Assembly: GCA_013399855.1 (NCBI GenBank)
Contig: VXAY01002462.1
Coordinates: forward strand, 1,109,259 to 1,173,258
Length of the DNA: 64,000 nt
Direction of reading: 5' to 3'
Origin: Oxyruncus cristatus
Taxonomy: Eukaryota; Chordata; Aves; Passeriformes; Cotingidae
The number at the start of each line of letters is the position of its first letter. Position 1 is the stretch's first letter. Both the position numbers and the translations under genes were made by a program. The notes under the pieces were generated by a model that was not told the DNA's origin, made no database searches, and worked only from the letters and a program-made list of their open reading frames with translations. Shown here piece after piece: positions 38,468-52,685 of this stretch.

Positions 38468-41249
38468 GAAACTTTCTTATTCCCTCTGGTGTGCTTTAAC
38501 TGTTGAAAACTAAAAACTTTTCAAGACCTTCTTTCTCACTTTTCTTGAAAAAAGGTGTTTCTTTCCCTAGGAAATGTACAAAGCCTGAAAAGCTTTTAAG
38601 CTCCACTAAGAGTGCCCTGATCAGCTACGTAAACTGTTGGGCTACCTTTGCAGACTGTTATGGTGACGTTCTTGAGCCTAATTTGAAGTTTTCTGTTCAT
38701 TGTAGTAAATATCTTCTTATTCTCATGCTTTATTATAAATACACATAACTGGTACTTTTTATAGATCTATTTCTGTATCTTGACTAGCATGCTTGTTTTG
38801 TTTTATGCTAACAAACAATAGAATGACATTTCATCTACAACCTGACCATTGTTTCAGTTACTCATTGCCATAATCCTATTTATCTGCATGCTAGAATCAC
38901 TTTACTGCATTCTTCTACTAAAATACTAGTTCCACTAAAAGGCAAAATTAAGGAACCCAAACCCCACCCTGTTAGCGCAGGTTTACGTCCAGAATTGCTC
39001 AAACCATAACAGTCTATGGGGTCCCCACAGTTTCACCAATACTTTTGTAGACTGTGAAAATTCATCTATTGTACTGTAATTTAAGACATGAGCTCTTTTT
39101 AAATATATATTGTTTTGTCAATGTTTTGCTTCTAAAGCTTCATATATCTTTCCTCATCAAGTGTGATGCAGGTTTATTACCTAACATTGCTTCTGGAAAA
39201 GAATATAGTCTTCAGAAATTTTTTTCTATATAATATGCAACATAACTTCATCTCTGTCATCAGTTGTCTCTGACACAGTCGCAACATATTTATAACGATT
39301 AAGAGTGGAGATTTTGATCTACTACTTCCTGTCCTCATATTGCACTAGATTCTTTTAATTCATTCTATAACTTACGGTTTTACAGTACTAGAAAGGACAG
39401 GTATTAATAATTTACAGTTAGCGGGCAAGTAGAAGAAGGCTACAAGAAATTGCCACTAGCTCTCCTCCTACTGTGCAAGAGTCTGTGCATTTATTATCCC
39501 TTGTATTAAACAAAGGTGATAAACAATCCCTGATTTATCAGGTGTCTCACCATCACAGCAACATAGGCTTTCCAGTGGTCAGGAGTTCTAGTAACACCAA
39601 ATATATAGTGAATAAAATATACTCTGTGTACAGTCATTTCCAGTACAGATGCGAAGCCAGAGATCCAGCTGAATGGCTATCCTGTCCCTCTGACCACTGT
39701 AGAATTTTGCGTATTTTATCAGAGGGAGAAGCACACACTGTTCAGCTGTGCACTAGAAGTAAGACCAGGGACTTTTTGATTAGCAGTAGGACAAATGAGT
39801 ATGCCTACTAATGATGGAGAATACTGATCAAGGTAGCCCCCTCTATTTCAGGAACATTTTATCTGGGAGATCAGAGACTTTCTGGACTTTTTGCAAAATA
39901 CAGCACTGCACACTACAACTTCTAAAATGAAAAAAAGGGGAAGGAGCTTAAAAAAAACCCTTGTAGGAACATAATGTTCAGAAATGAAAGTATAGAACTT
40001 ACAGTAAAGAAAACCAAGCAGACCAAACAAAACCTCCAAATTAATGTTGCTATACCAAGGCCAACAAAAATATAAGTATTGTTAAAGTAATATGTTATTA
40101 TGTAATTTATAAAGGGGGGAAAAAAGGGAACTAGGCAATGCTGTAAATAATATTAGCACAACACAGAAATAATCAAAATTCTTCCAAAGTTCACATTTAA
40201 GCACTTGACATACCGGTGTTTAGAGGTGTACTGCCTATTTGTGCGAGTGAAGGGAGTTTTAAGTGCTTATAACTTTTTGTTTGCATCTTTACTTGGTGTC
40301 AGGAGGTTTTATGTAAACAAATGCTCCACAATCTTGGGCAGGTTTCTAACTCAGCAGGACAGTTGTTGCTTCACAAATGTAGGAAAGGGATTAAGTAAAT
40401 AAAATACTTTGTGCTAGCAGCTTGTTGAAACTTGAATGGAATGTTTCCACTTCCACACCTGGCTTTATTTACTCGCTTTGAAGGTCAAGAGGTAAGTCTG
40501 GTTAGATTCTCTAAGGTAGGGTCTGTCTTTATTCTGATGAAACACTATTAGTGGCACCTGAAATTTCCAGCCCATGGGGAAAACGTCAAACTGAAGAAAT
40601 TTTTCTGAATCACACCTGCAGTGAACACAAGAGAGACTAATATTGTACAGCACCTCCATTGTCATGCAAGGAGCCCCATTTCTCAGATCAATCAAAGCAG
40701 AAATACTTAAACAGCTGTAAAGGAGGAGATAAGACAGCTTAGGTTCAGTCCCTTGAGGTACTGCCAAATGTAAACTCTCAGGTGTTGTAATAAGCTTTAT
40801 CTTCACAGATCCAAGTCCACTGGGAAACAGTATCTGGTTTTTAATGTAAAAGTCCTAAGCTGCTCTGTGTCTGTCCAACTCTTCTGTATGGACAGCTTTA
40901 AAAACTTATAAAAGTCAGTATTTACAAAGGGGATTTTCTGGAAAAAACACATCCAAGCAAACTTCTGCTTACCATTCCTATTGATTTATACAGGAAATCC
41001 TGAACAATTTTTCAAATGGGAAGCATTATTTCACTGGAAGTTAAAGATATTATGCTTGTTCTTTCCACCAAGGACAGTCATCAGGGGAGGATATGAAAAT
41101 AGGTTCAATTCCCTTGAGATAGAAAACATTTGCTACATAATATCTTAATTGCAGAATAGTCAAATAGGGTCTGAAAGTGGTGATTCAACAGCCACTGTAA
41201 GTTCATCATAGATTTAAATGCTTTTTCCAAACACAGAAGAACTGATAAA

Positions 41250-41281
41250 TTTCTCTTAATGCAAATTTCCCTTAATGCAAA
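41250..41281. repeat. Tandem 16-bp duplication carrying two octamer (POU) motifs
   Basis: The unit TTTCTCTTAATGCAAA is repeated as TTTCCCTTAATGCAAA with one mismatch. Each copy, with the following T, contains ATGCAAAT, the canonical octamer bound by POU-domain factors, at 41259-41266 and 41275-41282. The duplication is certain; regulatory use is inference. Confidence 0.7.
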
Positions 41282-42875
41282 TCTGGAGTCCCTAGGAATT
41301 AAGGACACATCAGAGCCTTGGCTCCAAAAATTCTTAGAAGAAAAAATGCAAGGAAAAGGAGACAACGATGCACGTTCCTTCCACTTTCCAGTGGTCAGAG
41401 GCAGAGCCTTGTAACTGCAGACAACCACACACCATTCACAAAATGTTTCTGAAATGCTTCTGCCTTTAGATTCAGTTAGCACAAATGACAATTCAAAATA
41501 GAGTTTTGTTTTGTTAGTAAGTGAGTCAGAGAAGGAGAGAGAGTAAAAAAGTCTTTTAAGTGTTTCAGCCTGTGATACTTTGCTGTTTAGCAGGACAATA
41601 AAAGATTTCCAACATGTAAGTAGTAGTAGATAATCTGTATTCTGTTTTACAACATATAGCGTACTGATGGACTGGAGTTTTAACTTTGTCCAACCCTTTG
41701 CAAAAAATCAATAAACTCAATACATTTGCTAACCTACCCTTATTCAAAAGAAGTATTAATTTATTACTGAAACAGCGTATTAAAATTTATAAGAACCATT
41801 TGCCCAACACATATATAAGTGGTGGTTAAACATAATGCCAGCACTAATTGTAGCACAAGAGACTACTCTGTTGTTAACTGAGATTTGTGAACTTGCAAGG
41901 GCATCAAAACTGTTCTCTCAACCTTCCCAACCCCTCCCCTCTAATCCTTGATAAATATTGAAGAAATTGTATCTTTTTTTCTCCCTGGTTATACAGCCCC
42001 ATGGTTAATTATTTCTACTTATTTAAATACTGGTGCCCAGCTAAGCCTTGAGAGTGATAGTACCACACTGGCCTACAAGTGTAAGTGACGGCCATAATTG
42101 GCACAAACAGGATGACAAAGATGCAACTATGTCTTCACAACTGTTAAATACACTTCTACACCTGAAATTCCTTAATCCTGAACCCTCATTTTCCAAGCCA
42201 CTGAGTACTACTCTATACTGATATCATCAATTTGATGAGACACAATGTATTAGCGACTCTGCACACTTAGAAATAACTACATGGTTCTATCTCTCTTTTT
42301 CTCTATAAAGGTAATCATATACATCCCTTTGTCATTTTGAAGGTTTTTAATTATTGTTTCTTCTCCTGAAAAAATAATTGTTCTAAAATATTGCAGGCCA
42401 CAAAAAAACCCTATGAACAAATACATACTTTTTCTGAATATTTATAACTTCTCCATGGCTTCTGCTCTCCATACTTACTATTATTCATTTATGTATTTGA
42501 TTCTATTTTCCTGAAACTCAAAAATGCCAAGAAAATACAAAATTTTTGTGAATTTTGTGCAGTCTGCAGACCTGCATAAAACAAAATGAGTAAAAATGAA
42601 AATAAAATTAAACCTACTTATAATAGTACTGTTTCACACTGAGTTCAAAGTACCTTTCTAGAGATGTCAGTAATATAATACAAGACAGCATTTGGCTCCA
42701 TATTCATAAATTCTTTCAGCTATTACTTGTGTGCTTGCTGGACAAGCAAAAGACATCTTTGACTACAGATCTCCCCTAATGTGCTCCATACTGTATCAAT
42801 GAGACCTACTAAACACAGACTGCAAGTGACAAGCTAAGAAAGGCACCAGAGATTTGGCGGCGTTTTTTGGTTGAG

Positions 42876-42907
42876 TTTTTTGTTTTGTTTTGTTTGTTTG
42901 CTTGTTT
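42876..42907. repeat. T-rich (TTTTG/TTTG)n microsatellite
   Basis: Mixed TTTTG and TTTG units on the plus strand in intron. Confidence 0.75.
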
Positions 42908-44609
42908 CAGAAGAAGAAAAGAAATGTTTACAATGAAGGAACTGTAAGGACACAGTTTTAGTTTGCAGTAAGTAACTGTGCATCTGAATGGAGAAAAAAA
43001 ATTGGGCAAACAGACCTAGAAAACGATTGAAACATTCAAGAATACGAAAGACTACACAAGGTAAGAATGTAGAGAAGAACAGAAGAAAATGAAAGGAAAA
43101 TAAAAGAACACATAATGTACTGAAAACAGCTGGTGATGTGCTATCATGTTTGGTAATCAAGAAGTAGGAAAGATAAAATAAAAATGAAGTCTATCTAATA
43201 CAGTTACACTTCAAACAAAGTATTTTTTAACAACTTACAGTCAGCTATTTTTTATAAATTACACACAATATATTTAGAAAAGGTGCTTGATTTCACAGCA
43301 ATATTATAAAACACCTTTTACAAACTGTGCATAATTTATAAAATTATTTCATAATACGGTTGTCAAATCATATTATATACTTCTGTAAGATTGGCACTGT
43401 TATCCAAGAGTAACTGTTAGAAGATCTCTTTAAACTCACTATGATCTACTCAATATTTTTTTAACTGTACTATCAACTGATATTTGGCTTCTTCCATAAA
43501 TAAGTCTGGTAAACATAAGCTTACAGTCTTTCTGATAGGTATGCCACCATTATATTTTTGGCGAACATAAAATGTCTCTGCTGACAACTCTTCCATGTAT
43601 ATGGGACAACATCCCACTTACATTGATCATGTACTGGGTTTTTTAAATGCCATTTGAAACAGAAGATGCTTCAAAGCCTTATAAATAGACTAAGATGCTA
43701 CAAGCTTTACAGCAAGAAGTTCAGAATGTGTACCCAAGAACATGCCATAATCCCATTTTATATTCCACGTCATCTGTGATACCCAGCTCCCACCCTCAGT
43801 ATGCTCAGCTCCTTTTAGTATCTCCCAAAAACTCGCTGGAAAGGAGGCAACACATGCTGAGGCTGTTTCTGGGCTACATACAGGCTTGATGGTATGTAAA
43901 TTGTAGCTCTCTACTGGTGGACCAAATGAACTGAACTAACAAACACAGCCTATCCTTCAGATGCTTATCTGGGTATTTCACAGAGATTCCAAAATACGTG
44001 AGAAACTTCCTATTTATGCAACAGTCAACTATTTAATGTGTTTGAAAATTTCTAAGAGGTCCTATGTTAATAAGGGAAGGAAGGAACATACAGGTAGCTG
44101 AACAGGGAGATACTTAAGACTTGCTTTCTTAGGAAACCAGGAATCAGACGTAAACTTTAACTTAGTTATGTTCCAGAAAGTTTAATTCTGCTCCTAGATA
44201 CGTAATATAGCACACACAAGCGAAGCAGCACTCCCTTTCTTCATTTTACCAGTGAAAAGTTTTATTCCTACTGAGTAAGGACTCAGTCCCTCTAGGCAGC
44301 AGATACTATTGATCTTACTCCACAAGGCTTTATGCTCTTAATTTAAACCCAAGCAGCAATATCACTAACTTAAATGATGCTGGTCTAAACTGAACTAACC
44401 TAAAGCTTCCGGTTCTCCAGGGATTTGAGACTGACTTCACTACAGAGAAGCATAAAATAGGGATGCCTCCTACTTTCTTTATAGTCTGCTCACAACATGG
44501 CTTTAAAATGAATTTAAACCACGGGCAGATTGTGAGGATACTAATTCCACAAAATAGTCCACAAAGACACTATTCTGAGATCTTCCAGTGGTCAACATGG
44601 AAAAACTGA

Positions 44610-44624
44610 ATAATAATAATAATA
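44610..44624. repeat. (TAA)n microsatellite
   Basis: Five TAA units followed by an A-rich segment. Confidence 0.75.
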
Positions 44625-45243
44625 AAAATAAAAAATTATCCTCAGACATTTAGCTATACAGATAGCTGCTTATTATGGTACTCCTCACCATTGACAAGTT
44701 GTTCACAATCATACATAGATATTTTTTCCTCTTTTTCTTTAAAGAGGAAAAGGCTATTTCCATTTATTTTAACTTTAGAGATAGGAATGGAGAGAGCATG
44801 ATATATTGATTTGCAGAAAGCTACACAGATTGTCCCTATCTGCACCAGAAATAAAACTGTGCTCCCATCTGCATGGAGCCCCAGTGCTGTATCTTCTAGG
44901 CCATCCTTCCACCACTGCAAGATTATGGCTTTTCTGTAACCAGAAACACACTGCAGTTCCTCTCCTGACCATCTGAAGAGTCTTCGCACCTCTTCATCTC
45001 TGCAATAGAGCTCTCCCTCTGGGAAGAGGGGCCCACTCGTTTTCTAAGTGGCTTCATTGTGTACGAACAAATAAAAATTATTAAAAAAAAAAAGCTGCAG
45101 GTGTAGATTTCCAGAGGCTATTTCTGCTGATATCAAAGAATTAATAAACCACTTCAAGTATAGAACTTCTTCTACACTATACTGCTGGTTATCTGCCTTA
45201 ATTTGAGTGCTTTTTTCAGCAGTCATCTATTCAAAAAAATGAT

Positions 45244-45326
45244 GGAAGGAGGAAGAGGGTGAGAGGAAGGTAGGGAGAGAGAAGGAAGCAAAGGAAGAAA
45301 AGGAAAGAGGGAGAAGGGGAGGAAAA
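45244..45326 (+). repeat. Purine-rich (GA) tract, 83 bases
   Basis: Only three pyrimidines occur in 83 bases, and the last 37 (45290-45326) are pure A/G. The gene strand is the matching CT tract. Long homopurine-homopyrimidine stretches can adopt triplex DNA and often vary in length. It is far from any exon seen here, so it is not a splice-site tract. Confidence 0.8.
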
Positions 45327-48300
45327 CTTCTGTAAAATCCTGCCGAGAACAGAAATGCCAGCTAGTCACAAATTACGTGGGAAGCTTTTATAATGAAAAC
45401 CACCGATCATCAAAGTTATCTAGGTTTATGAAACATTTCTCTCCAATATTGTTTACAGTTATTTATATGATAAGACTTCCTCCATCTTTCAAAATTTTTA
45501 TTAAAAGCACCTTATTTCCATCAGAATAGCTTAGAGTAACAACTCTCCCACTCCCACCCCACCTCGGTACACAGTGGAAAAGCATTTATGTTTATTCCAG
45601 TTTAAAGAACAAATAGCAAAACAACTTAAATGCTCTAATTTTTACATCTGTCATGCTGTGGAGATGTTTGTGCTTAGTACAGCCCAGAGAACAGTTTGTA
45701 ACTCTTAGTACAAAAAGCGTATGACCTAAACTGGTCTTGCTCATGAAATACAATAATGAAAACAGCTAATAGCTGGTCCTGCACAGAACATTTTTGTTAG
45801 ATGCCGCATGTCTGATACAACAACACAGCGCTGAGCATTTCAGTCTTGTAACTTTAATTTCTCTTGATCCTGGTTTGATCAAGATAGGATCAGTTCTAAA
45901 TTGCTTTGAAATATTAGCTGGGTACCATGCACGTATTTTGTATTCTCTCAACCATAACTCATTACATGGAACTTGCTTGGCATCAATAAGTCACTATTGC
46001 TTTTCTGTGTGCACGCATATGTGGGAGTGTGTGTGTGGCTCAACAGCCTGCTGCTAGGCTATTTAGTGATAAAATCTGATATAATAAAATATTAATTACA
46101 GCTGAAAGGTTGGGCGAGAAATATGAACTCAATTACAGTCCCATGTTGTGAACAAAGGGTAGAGTGAAAAAATCCTTTAGTTATAGAAGTTTGGGATAAT
46201 AAAAGGACAACTAGAACATTAGACTCAAGCTGAGTGCTCCCTAAAAGGCCACCTGTTATTAATCTTCACATCAGGCATAGAAATTCAAGGAAATTAGGTC
46301 AAGATGAAAGATTTTTGCTGCTGATTTTTTTTGACTTAACTAATTTAAAGATTTCTTTATCTGAGCATCTATTCTTTGATGTCACTGCAATTCAGTAATT
46401 AGAAATTTGTAACAAGCACAAGGAAACATCAATTGTATTTAAAGGTTAGATATCATACATGGTATGCAAAATGATCACCTTACACGGTGACAAGAATTAG
46501 CAGTGTATTCCAAGAGTCTTGGTTTCAGTCACATCGGTGGTTTCTCATCACCAAACTGTAGCAGAAGTGGTTCTACCACCTTTGAAAGCAATTTTTTGGG
46601 TTGGTTTGTTTTTCAAAAAATGCCAGCAGGGGAATATAAATTATTTTAAGACATCTTAAAAAATACATTTTGGTTCATCTGTTTGATTTACCTGAGTGTG
46701 AATTCAGATGCATTACCAAAGATTTAACGGAATGAGACCAGATTGTAAACAAACACAACTGTGAGCCAAATTCAGTCCAAATCAAATAATATGACCTGGA
46801 AATCACATGCATAGTAGTGAATCCTAAGAACTGAGCCATCTTATCTATTACTGTAGGCTAAAATGTGCCATTAGATCATAAAATAAGATTTTCATCGTCT
46901 GAAGAACCGTGTTCTCTATTAACAATGTTTTCTTTTTCAACAAATGTTGCTGAAACTGTGGCAATATATTTTGGTACCAAGCCAGAAAACAGACTTTCAA
47001 TGAATTTACATTTATGATACTTGGAAGAATCCAAAGACCATTTCAAAGCTTCTTAATCAGCTTTATGTTCTTTGCCTAATTTCTTTTTAAAAAGAACACA
47101 GAAAAATGATAAGTTCATAAGTACGAGATAAAAGTATCTTGGTACAGCAAGAGAGGTGCTTTTATAAGCCAATATTACACCATTTAACTCACCAGTTTTC
47201 AGGTTGCCAAGGCCAATTTACAGAATAACAGAAAAGCATGAGAAAAGGAGTAAAGTCTTGTCACAGATTAAAAGAAATTAAAGCAAAACTGTCTAAAATG
47301 ATTTAGTCTAGAAAAGAACGAAGTTAGAGGGGATCTGAAAGAAATACTCAAAATCGAAAGCCATGGCAGGGCTGACTGAGCGTTCCTTTTCAATTTGTCA
47401 CAGAGAAAGAAAATACCGATGCACAATGGTACTGAAGTACAGATCAACGAGGAGGAAACAAAAGGAAATTCCATGGGTCTAAACACATACAAACCAATAT
47501 GCAACGATCTGTGAGATCACACAGCCCATCTTATCAGAATCAGAAGTAGCATTTCTGAAAGTGTATGCTTGACTTTCTGATACTGAAAGAAAGCCCACTA
47601 CTGCTTGAAAACCGTAGGTCTGCTTCTGACTAGAATGCAAAGATTCATTACAACCCACTTTCAGCTCCAACAAAATTGTTGATGGCACCTGAACCATCAG
47701 ATTCCACCTGGTTCCATCCTGCTATGTAAACCAGGGTGCAAAGAAGAAGCAAACTAGTTATTTTTCTTATGAAAGAATATGACAAACTTCTATTACCCAG
47801 TCTTCCCAAACCGGGTAAGAATAGCAAGGTTTAAATGACCAGTTTACTTGGATCCCCAAGAAAACAGGAAGGCCAACTCCCACTTGACAGGGCCAGTCCC
47901 AGTTCTTTAAGTCTACGTGGGATCAATGTGTTATGTCATTTGCACTAAGTAATTTTGAGATTCAAGTACTTGTTTTTAAATAAATACTATACAATGTTGT
48001 TTTCATTCTACAATCTTCAGAGTAGCTTTATATAATACGATAAAATACTTGTACTGGAATTGAAAGGAATAGAGTAATGGAAAAAAGGGGCAGTCTTCAT
48101 GAGAAAACGTGCCCAAATAATTTCTACTTTCAAAGAAATCCAGGGCCCCTTGCAAACCAGAGGTTTCTTCCTCAACAGCCATGAAGAAGATCAGTAGTAC
48201 ACAAAGCTAAATTATAAGAATAATGAAAAAAAATGCTTTGAGGAATAACATGATATTCTTAAGGAATAGGAATATTTCCTCAGATATAAATCCATACATA

Positions 48301-48524
48301 AATGATAAGATACAGTATTGCTCATTTTCCTGTATTCGACTCCCAATTTCTGCTTATAATGTGTGATGGTGCATCCTAGAGAAGTGATTTTCATTCTGTT
48401 CTCCATAAACTTCTAGAGATGCAGTTTGCAAAAGGTAAGAAATATATATTTAGAGCTTATAGATTTAAAATGACAACATAAAGATCTGCACATGCATTGC
48501 AACATCTTCAGGGATTTACAAATT

Positions 48525-48537
48525 AAAAAAAAAAAAA
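48525..48537. repeat. Poly(A) run, 13 A
   Basis: Simple homopolymer in intron without recognisable retroposed sequence before it. Confidence 0.75.
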
Positions 48538-48637
48538 GATTTCTATTCAGAAAAAGAGATTACAAGTAAGTGATATACTGCTTCAATATTTTCTAGTACA
48601 CCATAAATCACTGAAATTCTGTGACTATGCTCTGGAG

Positions 48638-48660
48638 AGTGTCCACAAGGTGTGGACACT
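48638..48660. repeat. Inverted repeat, 9-bp arms and 5-base loop
   Basis: AGTGTCCAC and GTGGACACT flank AAGGT. The arms are perfect. The middle includes AGGTGTG, a T-box half-site-like word; that reading is speculative. Confidence 0.55.
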
Positions 48661-51600
48661 ACAAATGTAAGAGTGTTCACATGCATAACTACAGCCAGTT
48701 GCACAGCTTTTATTTATGAATGAAAAATAATATGCACATGCAGATTGATTAAGGAACCTGAATGTTACAAAGAAATTAAGAAGTAGTACTTAGAGCAGAA
48801 GATGAGCTAATGGATTGATGACACTGTTAACACTAAAAGAATAAGATCTTTATATTATTCTACAAAGCTGTGTGCTGGAAATTCACTACTGAATTGGGCT
48901 AGGGAATTAAGCAAATAGATGTATTGAATTGAGTGGTTTATAAGTAGAGGGGGAATGCTTGTTTCCTCCCTTTTTTCAGGGTTGGTCTGCAATCTGCTCG
49001 TTTGTGTGCAGCACAGAAAGAAAAATATTTGCTGAGGCAGCTGAACGAATACACAAACCAATTTCAACAGGTTTTTTTGATTCAAAGCTTGAAAACTGTA
49101 TATTGCTCATTAAAGCACTCACAGAGGATATGAAGTTTTTAATCTATTCAATAAGGGGACACAACGTGGAGCACAGAGACACTAGCTCAAACGGATCCAT
49201 TATGGTCATTTAAGATGTTGTCTCATTTGGGTTTTTTTCTACTGCCAGATGCTTTGTTTTCATGGGAGACTGGTGGAAAGCAGCAATGTGCCTGTGCTTC
49301 AGTTGCAACTGCAAAGGCTGGTGTTATCACTTAAGCAACCCAAGGCACAGACACATTTTTCCTGCTGACTCTGCTGCAGGAGAGCAGGACCACAGCAAAA
49401 ATAGCTGCAACAAAATTCTTGCCTCTCAATGCTATCGTCTCTTTCCACAACTTAAATGCAGCGGGTTCCGGTCCAACAATTTGGAAACGGAGATTATTGA
49501 GTTCATTTTCATCCTTTCTTCCCTACAAAAAGGCTCTACAGGGCACTTTAATCAGCAGTGCAGAATGATGCAGGCAGACACAAATAACAAGTCAGTTTTC
49601 GTGGTGTCGTCCCCAGCTTCTCAGGACTTCTGTGGATAAATACAAGGCTGACCTTCTATTCTGTCAGTGAAGGTATAACTCATCCTCCTCCCTGCACTGG
49701 GAATGACTCTACTAGGATTAGGTGGCATAGAAACCTTGGCAGCGTGACATTGTACAGCTCTTCCCACAGGAAATCTGGCCGTAGATAAAAGATTCTGCAC
49801 AGTTCAGGATTAGCATAACTGTTAAATACAGATGAGATTCTGGCCTTGTGCTTCTACTACCCTATGAGGCTAATCTTGAAAACAGCTTCAACTCTAGATG
49901 TGAGAATGCAGCTAATTCATCCGTCCTCATCTGACTTCCCCATGGTAATTTCTTCCTAAATTCAACATTTTTATAATGCCTTAGACGTCTCTCCTACTGC
50001 TCTCTGAGACTGTTTCAGGCTGAGGCATTTATACTGCTCCTAACTAAAGAGTTGCTGCTTTCAGTTGTAGAGCCCAGTAAGTGACTCTAATGTTTCTTTA
50101 TGTCATTTAATGTAATCCAGTTGAGCAGATTAGCTTTTACTTAGCAATGCTTTGGAGTCATGATGCTTGTTGTAAATGCCAGTGATTTCCTTTCCTACTT
50201 AAATGAACAGTAAACCAGAAAGTTTTCATGTTAATGTTCAGTAAAATGAATGCTCCTTCAGCATCCAGTGTGGAAAATGACAGTGTTTCACTCAGACCGC
50301 ATCTATAGCTTTTCTTCAGCTTTCCACGTAGCATTCCTCTTTATCCTTTTGCTTCCTTTACTTAAGTTTGCTTGCAATGTATGATCAAAATGCTTTAGTA
50401 CACACAAAATGGTTCAATCAAATATTATTTAAACTGTGAGTTAGAAATCGCCCCAAATTACTTTGTCCTGGAAACCACAGTCCTCCAGCCATACATTTAT
50501 GTATTAGTAAAAAAAATCTTTTTTAAATGCAGCCATTTAGTCTTTGCTAGTGAATAAAGGGCTTGCACAAACTTGATCAAAATGCACAATATTGGAAGAA
50601 AAAATCCTAAGGGCAGTATGAAAATGTACCATTGTCAAAGAATCTATGGAAGAGGCAATTCAAGTGGTACCAGTTACTTCTGTGTTGCAGAAGTTGTGAT
50701 TATGGTACTGTGTTGCTTTCCTGCGTATGAGAAAAGCCTCACTGAATTTTGATTCCTGGTCACTCGGACAACCCAGGTCCATGTGAGAATCTTGACAAAA
50801 ACCTTGTGCTTTTTGGGGGGGGTTGTCATGTACAGAAAACTGAAACAAAAAGACTCTTGGCACTGCCGTGCTGTGTGACTAACCCTCACACAGCACCACA
50901 TCTCATAGTCATTTACATAAACTTAACTAGCACCACCTTCCTGACATGTATATCCACCTGTTTCAATCCACCACTGGATAGAGAATTTATATTTGAGCTG
51001 TTTAAATACATATATATGCTCTCTGAACTGAAACTGCTTTCCTTCTCCTCTGAAGTTTATTCCCCTGATGTATTTTTAGAAAATAACCACGTCTTCTCTC
51101 GGCCTTAAGAGGGTAGCTGAAAGAAGTACAGTTCTCTTGGTGCCTCCGTATGTAACACAGGTTTTTCCTGACAATTTATGCCATAACGCTCCACTGCTGT
51201 AGGGACAGCAAACTGGTATTCGCAGTTCAGCACTAGGCACAGGAGTTCACTTGAGGTCCTACCAGTGTTTTGTACAATGGTGTTCACAGCTTTGCTGGAA
51301 ACCCCACCTGGTGTGTAGTCAGTTTGCCCGTTTCCCAGTCATGCCATGTTTTGATCATTCACAGTCATACTGAAAGCCATCCGTTACACACACACTTTCT
51401 TCTCCTATGTTATTTCCAAAAATGAGCCTCTATCTTACAACATGCATCTTTGTTATTAGCTTATAAAATGCAAACTTTGCAGCTCATCCCGAAGGCTATT
51501 CAGTATTTTCTGTGCAACGTTCCAATCCAATGCTGCAGGCAGGATAACTGTTAAATGGCTTATAATGTGTCATATTTATATTTTATATCGGCAAACAAAA

Positions 51601-52431
51601 CACTCAGAATGTCACTGGGTTGCCTCTCAGTTGATAATTCAGTTCTTCACCACACAGCACAGTGAACCTGTACTTACATCATGGTCACTGGTTTAGAGCT
51701 CTTGTGAACCACTTAAAAATACAAAATTGATTTAAATACTTATGAAAGAAAAGGAACTGAATCTCAAGAACTACAAAAAATATAAAGTGCACGACATAGC
51801 TAGAGTACAGAAAGACTGGCGTGCAACATTGCCAAGGCTTCAGTCCTAACAGAGTCCAAGAAGATATGGCTTCAAGTAGAAGATGCAAACCTGACTTGAG
51901 TGCTTATTGAATCAAATGGGTGAACGAAAGCGAAAAGTGATGCCAACTTTTCACTTGGGAAACCTCACTTGGGCACCTAGCACTCAAGAGTAAAAATACT
52001 GACGGGATTCAAACCTTCACAAAAACCAAAGAACTGAGGTAAGATGATAAGCCCCTGTGGAAAATATAATTTCATACTGACAAGGATATGAGAAGTGCAC
52101 ATACATAACACACAATAAGATCAACAGTGAAAGCTATGGGTTATATGGGCTTGACAATTCCTAACCACAGTTCTACAGAAGTTTAGAATGGGTCACTCAG
52201 CACTGTGGCTACAAACTAAGGTACAGCTACTGTGATACACACTGTCAGAAAATGACTTTAAAATGTCTCCAGAAAGTAGGTCCCCACATAATCCTGTTCA
52301 GCAACCATTCAGGGAAATGTAGTGACTCACATACTCCCTCTTCAATCTTTCCACAGCACACAGTAAAATGAAAACAAATCCCTGGAACACTTCAGTAAGC
52401 ACAGCGCAACAGCATCTCTTCCTTACATATT

Positions 52432-52437
52432 CAAGGC
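52432..52437. repeat. Left target-site duplication (CAAGGC)
   Basis: The six bases CAAGGC lie immediately before the TG that opens the LTR, and the same six bases lie immediately after its closing CA. Confidence 0.85.
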
Positions 52438-52603
52438 TGTTGCAGTAGACCTGCAGGATATGGGAAAACTGTTTGTCTAAAGCATGTTTTTAAGATGGCT
52501 TTTTGTAATCCTTTTGCTACCTCGTGGTTCTTCTTCCCAGTGACCCCCACAGCAGGTATTGTCCCATGAAAAAATGTCCCTGAAAGGTACCTTGAGTGCT
52601 CTC

Positions 52604-52663
52604 ATTGGCCCCTCTTGACCCCTTCCTATTGGTTGTTAACCCCTTCCTGTTACCTGTAATTGG
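52604..52663 (+). promoter_or_regulatory. Triple inverted CCAAT boxes in the LTR U3
   Basis: ATTGG occurs at 52604-52608, 52628-52632 and 52659-52663, the last 23 bases before the TATA box. The word ccccttcct is also repeated between them. Arrays of CCAAT boxes are common in retroviral U3 promoters and are bound by NF-Y. Confidence 0.65.
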
Positions 52664-52685
52664 CTAACCCTGTGAACCCTAACCC

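Larger units (their letters stand above)
38468..52431. other. PTPRM: Intron sequence with only small repeats
   Basis: About 14 kb of intron. Listed separately are an octamer pair (41250-41281), a T-rich microsatellite (42876-42907), a TAA repeat (44610-44624), a purine tract (45244-45326), a hairpin (48638-48660) and a poly(A) run (48525-48537). Two of the longer open frames in the window (41105-41491 minus, 128 codons; 49262-49639 plus, 125 codons) have no recognisable protein similarity and no matching splice signals, so I do not call them genes. Confidence 0.65.

Noticed and set aside
41105..41491. 128-codon open frame on the minus strand
   Set aside because: No recognisable domain. Part of it lies over the 16-bp tandem duplication. 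No paired acceptor and donor fit the PTPRM frame, so it is most likely a chance frame.
49262..49639. 125-codon plus-strand frame following an 84-codon frame (48959-49213)
   Set aside because: Two neighbouring frames suggested a gene, but neither has a recognisable domain and the first stops before the second. Could at most be part of a non-coding transcript.
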